From: an uncultured bacterium
GTDB taxonomy: Bacteria; Chloroflexota; Anaerolineae; JACIWP01
Length of the DNA stretch: 6,240 nucleotides
Assembly: GCA_903872005.1 (NCBI GenBank)
Contig: CAIQJD010001024.1
Location: 1-6,240, forward strand
Direction: 5' to 3'
The stretch's first letter is position 1; every line of letters starts with the position of its first letter. This document shows, piece after piece, positions 1 to 6,055 of the stretch. A program made the translations under genes and the position numbers. The notes below the pieces were generated by a model. That model had not been told where the DNA came from. It made no database searches and saw only the letters and a list, made by a program, of their open reading frames with translations.

Positions 1-1
1 G

Positions 2-1732
2 CTGAAACTGGCCGCCGGCGCGGCGCTGGCCTTCGTCGTCGAGCCGAAGATTGACGGGCTAACCGTGGTGCTGCACTACGAAGCCGGCCGCTTTGTGCGC
101 GGCGCCACGCGCGGCGACGGCGAGGTGGGCGAAGACATCAGCGCCAACCTGCGTACCGTGCGGAGCATCCCGCTGCGTATCCCGGCCGATCCGGCCGCCG
201 GCCCGCCGCCGGCGCGCCTGGTGGTGCGCGGCGAAGCCTACATGCCGTTGGATCAATTCCAGCGCTTCAACAAGCGCCAGGAAGCGGCCGGCGAGCCGGT
301 CTTCGCCAACCCGCGCAACGCCGCCGCCGGCAGCCTGCGCCAGCTCGACCCGACCATCACCGCCGCGCGCCCTCTGAGCCTGTTGACCTATGCCATTGTG
401 GCGGCCGAAGGGGTCGCGCTCGATTCGCAATGGGAGACGCTGGCCTACCTGCGCCGGCTGGGCTTCCCGGTCGCGGCCGACGTGGCCCGCTTCGAGGAGT
501 TCGAGCCGGTCGCGGCCCATTGCCTGGCCTGGATGGAGCGCCGCGATACCCTCAACTACGAGGCAGACGGCGTCGTGATCAAGCTGGATGATCTGGCCCT
601 GCAAAGCCGGCTGGGCGTGGTCGGCAAGGACCCGCGCGGCGCGATTGCCTTCAAGTTCCCCGCCCGCGAGGCCACCACGCGCCTGCGCGACGTCGGCGTC
701 AACGTGGGGCGCACCGGCACGCTGAACCCCCTGGCGCTGCTGGAGCCGGTCCTGTTGGGCGGCGTGACGATCAAGCAGGCTACCCTGCACAATTACGACG
801 ACATCGCCCGGCGCGATATCCGCATCGGCGATATGGTCATCGTGCGCCGCGCCGGCGACGTGATCCCCCAGGTCGTCGGCCCGATTCAGGCCCTGCGCCG
901 CGGCGATGAACGGCCGGTCGTCCCGCCGACCCATTGCCCGGCCTGCGGCGAGCCGGCCGTCCGGCCCGAAGGCGAAGTCGCCATCTACTGCGAGAACGCC
1001 GGCTGCCCGGCGCAACTGGTGCGCCGCGTCGAGCATTTCGTGGGGCGCGACGCCATGGACATCGAAGGCTTCGGCTCGCGCCTCTCGGAAGTCTTCGTCG
1101 AGCAGGGGCTGCTGCGCGACGTGGCCGACCTGTATGCCCTACAAGCCGATGACCTGCTGCGCCTGGAAGGCTTCGCCGAAAAGAGCGCCAGCAAGCTCCT
1201 GACGGCCATCGCCGGCAGCAAGCGCCGGCCCCTGGCGCGCCTGCTCAATGCCCTGGGCATCCGCGGCGTGGGCGTCGTGGCCGCCGGCGACCTGGCGCGC
1301 CATTTCGGCGCGCTGGATCGGCTGGTCGCCGCCTCGCAAGAAGAGCTACAAGAGATTGAAGGCATCGGCCCGGCCACGGCCGCATCGGTCGTGGACTACT
1401 TCAGCCGGCCGCGCCACCAGGCGCTCCTGGCCCGGCTGCGCGCCGCCGGCGTGCAGATGGAGCAGGAGGCCGCCCCCGCGGCGGCGGCCCAGCCGTTGGC
1501 CGGCAAGAGCTTCGTCATCACCGGCGCGCTGCCGGGCATGAGCCGCGACGCGGCCAAGGCGCTGATCGAAGCGGCCGGCGGCAAGGTGATTGGCGCGGTT
1601 TCGGCCAAGACCGACTACCTGGTCATCGGCGACGCGCCCGGCGGGACGAAGTTCAATGCCGCCAGGACGCTGGGCATCCCAATGCTGGATGAGCCGGCGT
1701 TGTTGCGATTGATACGCGGCGAGAGCGGATGA
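2..1732 (+). CDS. ligA: NAD-dependent DNA ligase LigA (5' end cut by window)
   Basis: LigA seals nicks in duplex DNA during replication and repair, using NAD+ to form a ligase-AMP intermediate on a lysine. The window starts inside the gene. The first whole codon is at 2 and 576 codons remain, so roughly 100 N-terminal residues (the NMN-binding Ia domain) lie upstream, given the usual ~670 aa. Fragment residues: EPKIDG with the adenylated lysine at K16 (codon 47-49), RGATRGDGEVGEDI around 34-47, VRGE with E78, FANPRNAAAGSLRQLD around 102-117, DGVVIK at 189-194, and FKFPA with K218. These are the nucleotidyltransferase motifs. The OB fold follows (VGRTG, ATLHN, RAGDVIP). A C4 zinc finger has C312, C315, C330 and C335. 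The helix-hairpin-helix region runs to about 470. An Ala/Pro linker leads to a BRCT domain (about 498-576, VITGAL...KTDYLVIG). All key residues seen are intact. The TGA stop overlaps the next gene's ATG. Confidence 0.97.
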   Translation: MKLAAGAALAFVVEPKIDGLTVVLHYEAGRFVRGATRGDGEVGEDISANLRTVRSIPLRIPADPAAGPPPARLVVRGEAYMPLDQFQRFNKRQEAAGEPVFANPRNAAAGSLRQLDPTITAARPLSLLTYAIVAAEGVALDSQWETLAYLRRLGFPVAADVARFEEFEPVAAHCLAWMERRDTLNYEADGVVIKLDDLALQSRLGVVGKDPRGAIAFKFPAREATTRLRDVGVNVGRTGTLNPLALLEPVLLGGVTIKQATLHNYDDIARRDIRIGDMVIVRRAGDVIPQVVGPIQALRRGDERPVVPPTHCPACGEPAVRPEGEVAIYCENAGCPAQLVRRVEHFVGRDAMDIEGFGSRLSEVFVEQGLLRDVADLYALQADDLLRLEGFAEKSASKLLTAIAGSKRRPLARLLNALGIRGVGVVAAGDLARHFGALDRLVAASQEELQEIEGIGPATAASVVDYFSRPRHQALLARLRAAGVQMEQEAAPAAAAQPLAGKSFVITGALPGMSRDAAKALIEAAGGKVIGAVSAKTDYLVIGDAPGGTKFNAARTLGIPMLDEPALLRLIRGESG

Positions 1733-2640
1733 TGGCCCTGCCCGTCCTCGGCCTCGGCTACTGCTCCTCCGACTACCTGGGCATCACACCGCGCCTCCCC
1801 GACTTCGACCAGGATACGGTCAGTATGCCGGCTTTTGCCGCCGATGGCGGCGGGCCGGTCGCTACGGCGCTGGTCGCGCTGGCGCGGCTGGGCGTCCCCG
1901 TCGGCTATCTGGGCGTCCTGGGCGACGACCGCGACGGCCACGCAGCCTATGCCGCGTTGGCCGGCGAGGGCGTAGCGATGCAACACGTCGTCGTGCAGGC
2001 CGGCGGACGCATGCCGGTCTGCATGGTGCTGGTGGAAGAGGGGAGCGGCCGGCGCGCCATCTTCTGCTATCGCGGCGCGCTGGAAGACTACGCCCTGACC
2101 GATGCGGCGCGCGCTGACCTGCGCCGGGCGCGCATCCTGCATATAGACGGCCACAGCGTCGGCGCGGTGGAAGAAGCGGCGGCCCTGGTTCACGCGGCCG
2201 GCGGCTCGGTCGTCTTCGACGCCAACCGGCCGCGCCCGCACATCGAGCGTTTCCTCGCCTGCACCGACATCCTCATCGGCGCATCCACCTTTCCCCAGGC
2301 CATGACTGGCATCGCCGACTTGGCCGAAGCCAGCCGCCGGCTGATGGCGTTCGGGCCACGCCTGGTAGTCACGACCCTGGGGCCGGCCGGCTGCTTCTGC
2401 TACACCCAGGCCGAACAGTTCGACGCGCCGGGCTTCCGCGTGGCGGCCCTGGACACCACCGGCGCCGGCGACGCCTTTCACGGCGGCTTCATCTACGGGC
2501 TGTTGCAGGGCTGGCCGCTGCGCCAGACGGCGCGCTTCGCCAACGCCGTGGCCGCGCTGAACTGCCGGCAACTGGGCGGCCGGCGCGGCCTGCCGACCCT
2601 GGCAGAGGTGGAACGCTTCTTGTTGCAAGCGGAACCGTAA
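1729..2640 (+). CDS. PfkB-family carbohydrate kinase (ketohexokinase/sulfofructose kinase-like)
   Basis: This 303-aa protein is a ribokinase-like (PfkB) kinase, expected to transfer the ATP gamma-phosphate to a sugar or sugar-like substrate in the cytoplasm. The N-terminal signature is GGGPVATALVALARLG (residues 40-55). The C-terminal signature DTTGAGDAFHGGF starts at D242, with the catalytic base at D248. The segment HIDGHS and the later FDANRPRP resemble the ketohexokinase-group subfamily rather than 6-phosphofructokinase 2; this is recalled, not searched, and the substrate cannot be assigned. The length is normal for the family. The start is ATG at 1729, overlapping the ligA TGA as ATGA. 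A second in-frame ATG at 1732 lies 6 nt after the purine run GAGAG (1721-1725), so it is an alternative start with slightly better spacing. No promoter is visible, and expression probably depends on ligA transcription and coupled translation. A hairpin repeat follows 15 nt after the TAA. Confidence 0.92.
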   Translation: MMALPVLGLGYCSSDYLGITPRLPDFDQDTVSMPAFAADGGGPVATALVALARLGVPVGYLGVLGDDRDGHAAYAALAGEGVAMQHVVVQAGGRMPVCMVLVEEGSGRRAIFCYRGALEDYALTDAARADLRRARILHIDGHSVGAVEEAAALVHAAGGSVVFDANRPRPHIERFLACTDILIGASTFPQAMTGIADLAEASRRLMAFGPRLVVTTLGPAGCFCYTQAEQFDAPGFRVAALDTTGAGDAFHGGFIYGLLQGWPLRQTARFANAVAALNCRQLGGRRGLPTLAEVERFLLQAEP

Positions 2641-2655
2641 CCCACCGCTCCCGAC

Positions 2656-2716
2656 CGTAGCATCACCCCTTGTGGGCGTCTGAAGGGCCAGGCCGGCCAC
2701 AAGGGCCGATGCTACG
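2656..2716. repeat. 61-nt hairpin repeat, copy 1 (well preserved)
   Basis: An imperfect inverted repeat lies just past the kinase stop. Its 20-nt arms are 2656-2675 (CGTAGCATCACCCCTTGTGG) and 2697-2716. They pair at 18 of 20 positions, with the two mismatches together at 2665-2666 opposite 2706-2707. The 21-nt loop (2676-2696) is GC-rich. No T run follows, so it is a poor classical intrinsic terminator. It may protect the 3' end of the ligA-kinase mRNA or be a dispersed REP-like element. A diverged copy of the same length lies at 4158-4218. Confidence 0.85.
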
Positions 2717-2760
2717 CCAGCGTGTCGCCCCACCCCAATCGCAATCTGCCTGGTCAAGAT

Positions 2761-2788
2761 TTGGCCGCCGGCCGAGAACGCATATAAT
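2761..2788 (+). promoter_or_regulatory. Probable sigma70-type promoter for the DUF1015 gene
   Basis: A perfect -10 box TATAAT lies at 2783-2788. A weaker -35 candidate, TTGGCC (2761-2766), sits 16 nt upstream and matches TTGACA at 4 of 6 positions. The start of transcription would be near 2795, giving a leader of about 30 nt before the GTG at 2825. The AT-rich -10 stands out in a very GC-rich setting. The -35 assignment is less certain than the -10. Confidence 0.65.
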
Positions 2789-2811
2789 GGCGTTTGTGAA
2801 TATCTTTGCAA

Positions 2812-2818
2812 AGAGGTG
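2812..2818 (+). promoter_or_regulatory. Ribosome binding site that decides the DUF1015 start
   Basis: The run AGAGGTG is a good match to the Shine-Dalgarno consensus. It lies 6 nt before the GTG at 2825. The upstream in-frame GTG at 2816 falls inside this motif, so it is unlikely to be the start. Confidence 0.7.
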
Positions 2819-2824
2819 TTTCCT

Positions 2825-4141
2825 GTGAAGAACTATCCGTCCGTCGGCATTCAGGCGCCGAATATCCTGCTTCCCAAGCGCAACCTGGACTACACCAAGT
2901 GGGCAGTCATCGCCTGCGACCAGTTCACCTCCGAGCCGGCCTACTGGGACGAGGTCGAAGCTCTGGTGGGCAAGGCTCCATCCACCTTCCGGCTGACGCT
3001 CCCCGAAGTCTATCTTGATTCGCCCGAAGAAGGCCGGCGCGTCGAGTCCATTCGCCAAACCATGCAAGCCTACATGGCGCAGCAGCTCTTCGAGGAGCAT
3101 GCCGGCTTCGTCCTGGTGGAGCGCACCGTCGCCGGCAAGACGCGCCACGGCCTGATGTTGGCCCTCGACCTGGAGCAATATGACTTCAACAAAGGCTCGA
3201 CCAGCCTCATCCGCGCCACCGAGGGTACCATCATTGAGCGCATCCCGCCGCGCGTGCGGATCCGCGCCGGCGCGCCCCTGGAGCTGCCGCACATCCTGGT
3301 CTTGATTGACGACCCGCAGCGCACCGTTATCGAGCCGCTCGTGGCGCAACGCCAGAGCCTCAAGCCGCTGTACGACTTCGACCTGATGCTCGGCAGCGGC
3401 CACCTGAACGGCTACTTCGTGGACAAGCCGCAATTGGAGCAGGGCGTCGTCGCGGCGCTGGAAAAGCTGGCCCAGCCGGCGACCTTCTGCGCCAAGTACG
3501 GCCTGGAGCCGGGGCGCGCCGTCTTGCTCTTTGCCATGGGCGACGGCAACCACTCCCTCGCCACCGCCAAGACCATCTGGGAGCAGGTGAAGGGGCAGGT
3601 GGGCATGAATCACCCGGCGCGCTACGCGCTGGTCGAGATCGAAAACGTCCACGACGAGGGGTTGGAGTTCGAGCCGATCCATCGCGTCCTCTTTGACGTC
3701 AAGGCCGATTTCGCCGGCGCGCTCACGGAGCACTTCGCCGGTCGCGCCCGCCTCATCCCCTGCAAGGACGCCCAAGAGATGGTCGCCCGGGTGGACGGCC
3801 AGCACGGCCCCGAACAGGCTTTCGGCGTCGTGGCCCCGCAAGGTTTCAGCGTCGCCACCATCGCGCAGCCGCCGACCAACCTGCCGGTGGGCACGCTGCA
3901 AGGCTTCCTCGACCCGTGGGGCAAGCGCGGCGGCTTCGGCAAGATTGACTATGTGCATGGGAAGGATGTGACCGTGCGCCTGGGCGCGCAGGCCGGCCAT
4001 CTGGGCTTCTACCTGCCGGCCATGGCCAAGGGCGACCTCTTCAAGACGGTCATCCTGGATGGCGCGTTGCCGCGCAAGACCTTCTCCATGGGTGAGGCGA
4101 AAGAGAAGCGCTTCTACATGGAAGCGCGGCGCATCGCGTAA
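2825..4141 (+). CDS. DUF1015 family protein, function unknown
   Basis: This 438-aa soluble protein belongs to the DUF1015 (COG4198-type) family by recognised motifs; its biochemical role is not established. Landmarks numbered from the GTG start: WAVIACDQFTSEPAYW (26-41), DFNKGSTSLIRATEGTIIER (120-139), LPHILVLIDDP (154-164), MGDGNHSLATAK (238-249), the family's hallmark Asp-Gly-Asn/His-His core, and EGLEFEPIHRVLF (278-290) with H286-R287. There is no signal peptide or membrane segment. The length fits the family. The GTG start at 2825 is chosen because AGAGGTG (2812-2818) is well spaced before it. An in-frame GTG at 2816 would add three residues but lies within that ribosome binding site. The gene has its own promoter and is bracketed by two copies of a 61-nt hairpin repeat. 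In some clostridia I recall relatives near serine-biosynthesis genes; no such neighbour is present here. Confidence 0.9.
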   Translation: MKNYPSVGIQAPNILLPKRNLDYTKWAVIACDQFTSEPAYWDEVEALVGKAPSTFRLTLPEVYLDSPEEGRRVESIRQTMQAYMAQQLFEEHAGFVLVERTVAGKTRHGLMLALDLEQYDFNKGSTSLIRATEGTIIERIPPRVRIRAGAPLELPHILVLIDDPQRTVIEPLVAQRQSLKPLYDFDLMLGSGHLNGYFVDKPQLEQGVVAALEKLAQPATFCAKYGLEPGRAVLLFAMGDGNHSLATAKTIWEQVKGQVGMNHPARYALVEIENVHDEGLEFEPIHRVLFDVKADFAGALTEHFAGRARLIPCKDAQEMVARVDGQHGPEQAFGVVAPQGFSVATIAQPPTNLPVGTLQGFLDPWGKRGGFGKIDYVHGKDVTVRLGAQAGHLGFYLPAMAKGDLFKTVILDGALPRKTFSMGEAKEKRFYMEARRIA

Positions 4142-4157
4142 CGACATGCGCCGGCCT

Positions 4158-4218
4158 CGTAGCATCGCCCCTTGTGGCCGTTCGATGGGTGAGGACGCGC
4201 ACAAGGCGCCAGACTAGG
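4158..4218. repeat. 61-nt hairpin repeat, copy 2 (right arm degraded)
   Basis: This copy aligns without gaps to 2656-2716 over all 61 positions, with 45 identities by hand count. The left arm 4158-4177 matches copy 1 at 19 of 20 positions. The right arm 4199-4218 keeps CACAAGG but has lost several pairs at its outer end, so the hairpin is weaker (14 of 20 pairs). It starts 16 nt after the DUF1015 stop, almost the same offset as copy 1 from the kinase stop. This suggests preferential placement or retention just behind genes. Confidence 0.8.
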
Positions 4219-4240
4219 CAAAGCCGGCGCGCGGCCGTAG

Positions 4241-4280
4241 AGACTTCCGAAGTCTGCAAGACTTCGGAAGTCTATTTGTT
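4241..4280. terminator. Perfect 15-bp hairpin between convergent genes, likely terminator
   Basis: The arms AGACTTCCGAAGTCT (4241-4255) and AGACTTCGGAAGTCT (4259-4273) are exact reverse complements with a GCA loop. Each arm is also a palindrome by itself (7 bp around a central base), so two small hairpins or one long one can form. On the + strand it is followed by ATTTGTT, a short U-rich tail, which supports termination of DUF1015 transcripts. The - strand gene stops 8 nt away at 4282, so the same stem can end its transcript, although no U tract follows in that direction. Confidence 0.8.
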
Positions 4281-4281
4281 C

Positions 4282-5850
4282 TCATCCATCCAGCGCATCG
4301 AAGAATGTCAAATTGGCCCCGAAGTTCTGCATGGCGATCACCTCGTCGCCGCGTAGGCGGGCGCGTATGGCGCGCGTCCGATGGGTTAGCGTGACCTCGT
4401 GCTGTGGCAGAGGGATATGGAAGCTGATGGGGCGATTGACCGGCGGTTCGGCGACGAACCAGTAGCCGGCCGCCGGCCGCGCCGGCGCGCGCAACCCCTC
4501 GACCTCGACCGGCTGGCCGGTCATCCATGCCGGCGTCCGCACGAAGAGCGGCCCTGGGCGCTTGAGCCGCAGGCGCAGCGCCGGCCCGGTGTAGGGCGAC
4601 TCCACCGCAATGGCGTCGGTCTGATGGTCGAAGAAGAGGTTGACCCAATGGCCGGCCGCGTCGTAGCGCGTCGCCTCGCGACAGACCTCGCATAACGAAG
4701 CCACCACGCCCCCGACGATGTCCATGTTGAAGACCAGCGGCGCCGGCTCCAGCGGGGCATGGCCGTAGGGCGCCGGCATCCCATACGCGCCGCGATGGCG
4801 GTCGGCCAGATCGCGCTTGCCATCCTCGCCGGCCGGGTTGGCCGGCTCGCGGATGAACGAGACATCGCGCAACTGCGCCGGCAACAGATGGCCGCGCAGC
4901 ATCCGCTCCGCGTCGGCGTAATACTGCGGATAGCCCCAGCGCCCCAGAATCAGCGCCGTCTCGATGATGTCGCCGGTATTGTTCCCCTCGCCGCGGTCGG
5001 GGTTCGCCTCCGGCGCGGCGCTCTCGATGGACCAGCCCAGCGCATCGCGCAATTCCCACAGGCCGGCGTCATAGAACGCCCGCACGCGCCCCAGCAGTGC
5101 GGCGTCGCCGGTCAGATCGGCCAACTGCGCCAGGGACGAGAGGACGCAGGTGACCGAATGGGAGTGCGTCCCGAAGCGGTCGCGGTCGTAGCGGCCGTCG
5201 GGGCCGTAATACTCGCTCAGCGCCTTCTCCTTGAGGATGAGGGCCAGTTCCAGGGCCGGCGCGTGGCGGGTGGCCCGGTAATACTTGACCAGGGGGCCGA
5301 TGGCGCGCGCCAGGCCGGCGATGAAGGTCTGGTCAGTCACTTTCAAGTTGCCATCGCGCTCCAGCGCGGCGCTATCCCAGCCGCGCTCGGCGTCCCAGTA
5401 ACGCCGGATCGTCGCGATGCTGGCTTCGGCCAGCCGGCGCGCCGGCTCGCTCTGGCGGAAGCGGGCCAGGGCAACCAGGGCGTGGAAGCCTTCGCGGACA
5501 TTGTGGGGCAGGAAATGGAACGGCCGGCCACCGATCTGATCGCGGTTGAGCGGCAGCGCCAGCGCCCCGCTGTAGGAGAAGAACGCGGCGCGGGCGTGTT
5601 TCTCCACGCTATCTTCGTCCAGCATCACGCCGGCGGCGTCCTCGGCGTTCAGCAGGGCGTTGAGATGCCGGCCGGGGACGTGGGCTTCGGAATGCGCCCA
5701 ACTGAAGCTCAATTGCGCTTCCGGATAGACTACAGAGCGGAAGAAGGGGATAGCGTCGTCATCGGCGTTGAAGACGCTGCCCATCGTGCGGCAACCCAGG
5801 CGGATGGCGTCCAGGACATCGGTAGTGTTCACGTCGCGTAATTTGCTCAT
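4282..5850 (-). CDS. GH127/DUF1680-like six-hairpin glycoside hydrolase homologue
   Basis: This 522-aa protein has no signal peptide (MSKLRDVN start) and no membrane segment, so it is probably cytoplasmic. Residues ~10-410 look like an (alpha/alpha) barrel: repeated helices such as REGFHALVALARF (119-131), LKVTDQTFIAGLARAIGPL (169-187), THSHSVTCVLSSLAQLADLTGD (228-249) and GEGNNTGDIIETALILGRWG (287-306). Then ADAERMLRGHLLPAQL (312-327) resembles the GH127 stretch before the catalytic region. Residues ~410-522 look like a beta-sandwich (LRLKRPGPLFVRTPAWM; ISFHIPLP). GH127 enzymes are Zn/Cys-dependent beta-L-arabinofuranosidases with an adjacent Cys pair. Here only C387 and C390 (CEVC) occur in the matching area, so that chemistry may not apply. 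The start at 5850 is set by AAGGAGG at 5856-5862; an upstream ATG at 5871 is less likely. Function and substrate are unassigned. Confidence 0.85.
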   Translation of the reverse strand: MSKLRDVNTTDVLDAIRLGCRTMGSVFNADDDAIPFFRSVVYPEAQLSFSWAHSEAHVPGRHLNALLNAEDAAGVMLDEDSVEKHARAAFFSYSGALALPLNRDQIGGRPFHFLPHNVREGFHALVALARFRQSEPARRLAEASIATIRRYWDAERGWDSAALERDGNLKVTDQTFIAGLARAIGPLVKYYRATRHAPALELALILKEKALSEYYGPDGRYDRDRFGTHSHSVTCVLSSLAQLADLTGDAALLGRVRAFYDAGLWELRDALGWSIESAAPEANPDRGEGNNTGDIIETALILGRWGYPQYYADAERMLRGHLLPAQLRDVSFIREPANPAGEDGKRDLADRHRGAYGMPAPYGHAPLEPAPLVFNMDIVGGVVASLCEVCREATRYDAAGHWVNLFFDHQTDAIAVESPYTGPALRLRLKRPGPLFVRTPAWMTGQPVEVEGLRAPARPAAGYWFVAEPPVNRPISFHIPLPQHEVTLTHRTRAIRARLRGDEVIAMQNFGANLTFFDALDG

Positions 5851-5855
5851 CGCGG

Positions 5856-5862
5856 CCTCCTT
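5856..5862 (-). promoter_or_regulatory. Strong ribosome binding site for the GH127-like gene
   Basis: On the - strand the sequence reads AAGGAGG, then 5 nt (CCGCG), then ATG at 5850. This consensus Shine-Dalgarno decides for MSKLRD as the N-terminus over the in-frame ATG at 5871, which has no comparable motif and would leave almost no leader downstream of the predicted promoter. Confidence 0.85.
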
Positions 5863-5879
5863 CAAGAACATGCAACTTC

Positions 5880-5909
5880 AGTATACCATTGACGCGACCG
5901 CGCTGCCAG
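5880..5909 (-). promoter_or_regulatory. Probable promoter for the GH127-like gene
   Basis: On the - strand TATACT (5885 down to 5880) is a good -10 box. CTGGCA (5909 down to 5904) is a -35 candidate 18 nt upstream with 4 of 6 consensus matches. Transcription would begin near 5873, giving a leader of about 23 nt before the ATG at 5850. A CGCTGC/GCAGCG inverted repeat (5901-5906 and 5917-5922) overlaps the -35 and could be an operator. Confidence 0.6.
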
Positions 5910-5959
5910 TCGGATAGCAGCGTGATCCCCTCGGCCCTACGCCGGCGGTCATTTCACAT

Positions 5960-5988
5960 TTGACATTCCCGCATAGTGCGGGTATACT
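5960..5988 (+). promoter_or_regulatory. Upstream promoter P1 of the tRNA operon
   Basis: A perfect -35 TTGACA (5960-5965) and a -10 TATACT (5983-5988) are separated by the ideal 17 nt. Transcription would start near 5995, about 60 nt before tRNA-Thr. No open reading frame intervenes, so the tRNAs are the natural target. The spacer is almost filled by a perfect dyad (5968-5982). Confidence 0.75.
5968..5982. promoter_or_regulatory. 15-bp dyad in the P1 promoter spacer (operator candidate)
   Basis: CCCGCATAGTGCGGG is a perfect 6-bp inverted repeat around TAG. It begins two bases after the -35 box and ends directly against the -10 box. A protein bound here would contact the core promoter. MerR-type regulators bind promoter spacers in this way, but their spacers are usually 19-20 bp, so a simple repressor is equally plausible. 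The regulator is unknown. Confidence 0.55.
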
Positions 5989-6014
5989 CTGCCTTCGTGA
6001 AGTTGACGCGGCAT

Positions 6015-6042
6015 TTGACCGCCGGTTGAGTTATGGTATAAT
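6015..6042 (+). promoter_or_regulatory. Proximal promoter P2 of the tRNA operon
   Basis: The -35 TTGACC (6015-6020) and a perfect -10 TATAAT (6037-6042) are 16 nt apart. A TG one base upstream of the -10 (6034-6035) gives an extended -10. The stretch after the -10, GCAGCGGCG (6043-6051), is GC-rich like the discriminators of stringently controlled stable-RNA promoters. Transcription would start near 6049, only a few nucleotides before tRNA-Thr. Confidence 0.85.
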
Positions 6043-6055
6043 GCAGCGGCGTTTG

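Noticed and set aside
59..1036. 325-codon open frame antisense to ligA
   Set aside because: It is a GC-rich shadow: the protein is a low-information Ala/Gly/Arg/Asp mix with no recognisable domain, while the + strand has full LigA motifs.
2656..2716. Copy 1 hairpin as a classical Rho-independent terminator
   Set aside because: No U-rich run follows the stem on either strand and the loop is 21 nt, so it is listed as a repeat instead.
1615..2811. 398-codon antisense open frame over the ligA end, kinase and gap
   Set aside because: It spans two clear coding regions and the hairpin repeat, and has no domain or ribosome binding site.
2816..2824. GTG at 2816 as the DUF1015 start
   Set aside because: It overlaps the AGAGGTG ribosome binding site that serves the GTG at 2825.
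2787..2828. 13-codon upstream ORF ending in a GTGA overlap with the DUF1015 GTG
   Set aside because: Its ATG lies within and just after the -10 box, so it is upstream of the expected transcription start and would not be in that mRNA.
2663..4204. 513-codon antisense open frame over DUF1015
   Set aside because: It runs through both hairpin repeats and mirrors a well-motifed gene. Its length reflects high GC in third positions.
4759..5841. 360-codon + strand open frame opposite the GH127-like gene
   Set aside because: The - strand frame has a consensus ribosome binding site, promoter and fold-like pattern; the + frame has a skewed composition and no motifs.
5851..5871. Upstream ATG at 5871 as start of the GH127-like protein
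   Set aside because: It lacks a ribosome binding site and would sit at the predicted transcription start; the AAGGAGG before 5850 is far better.
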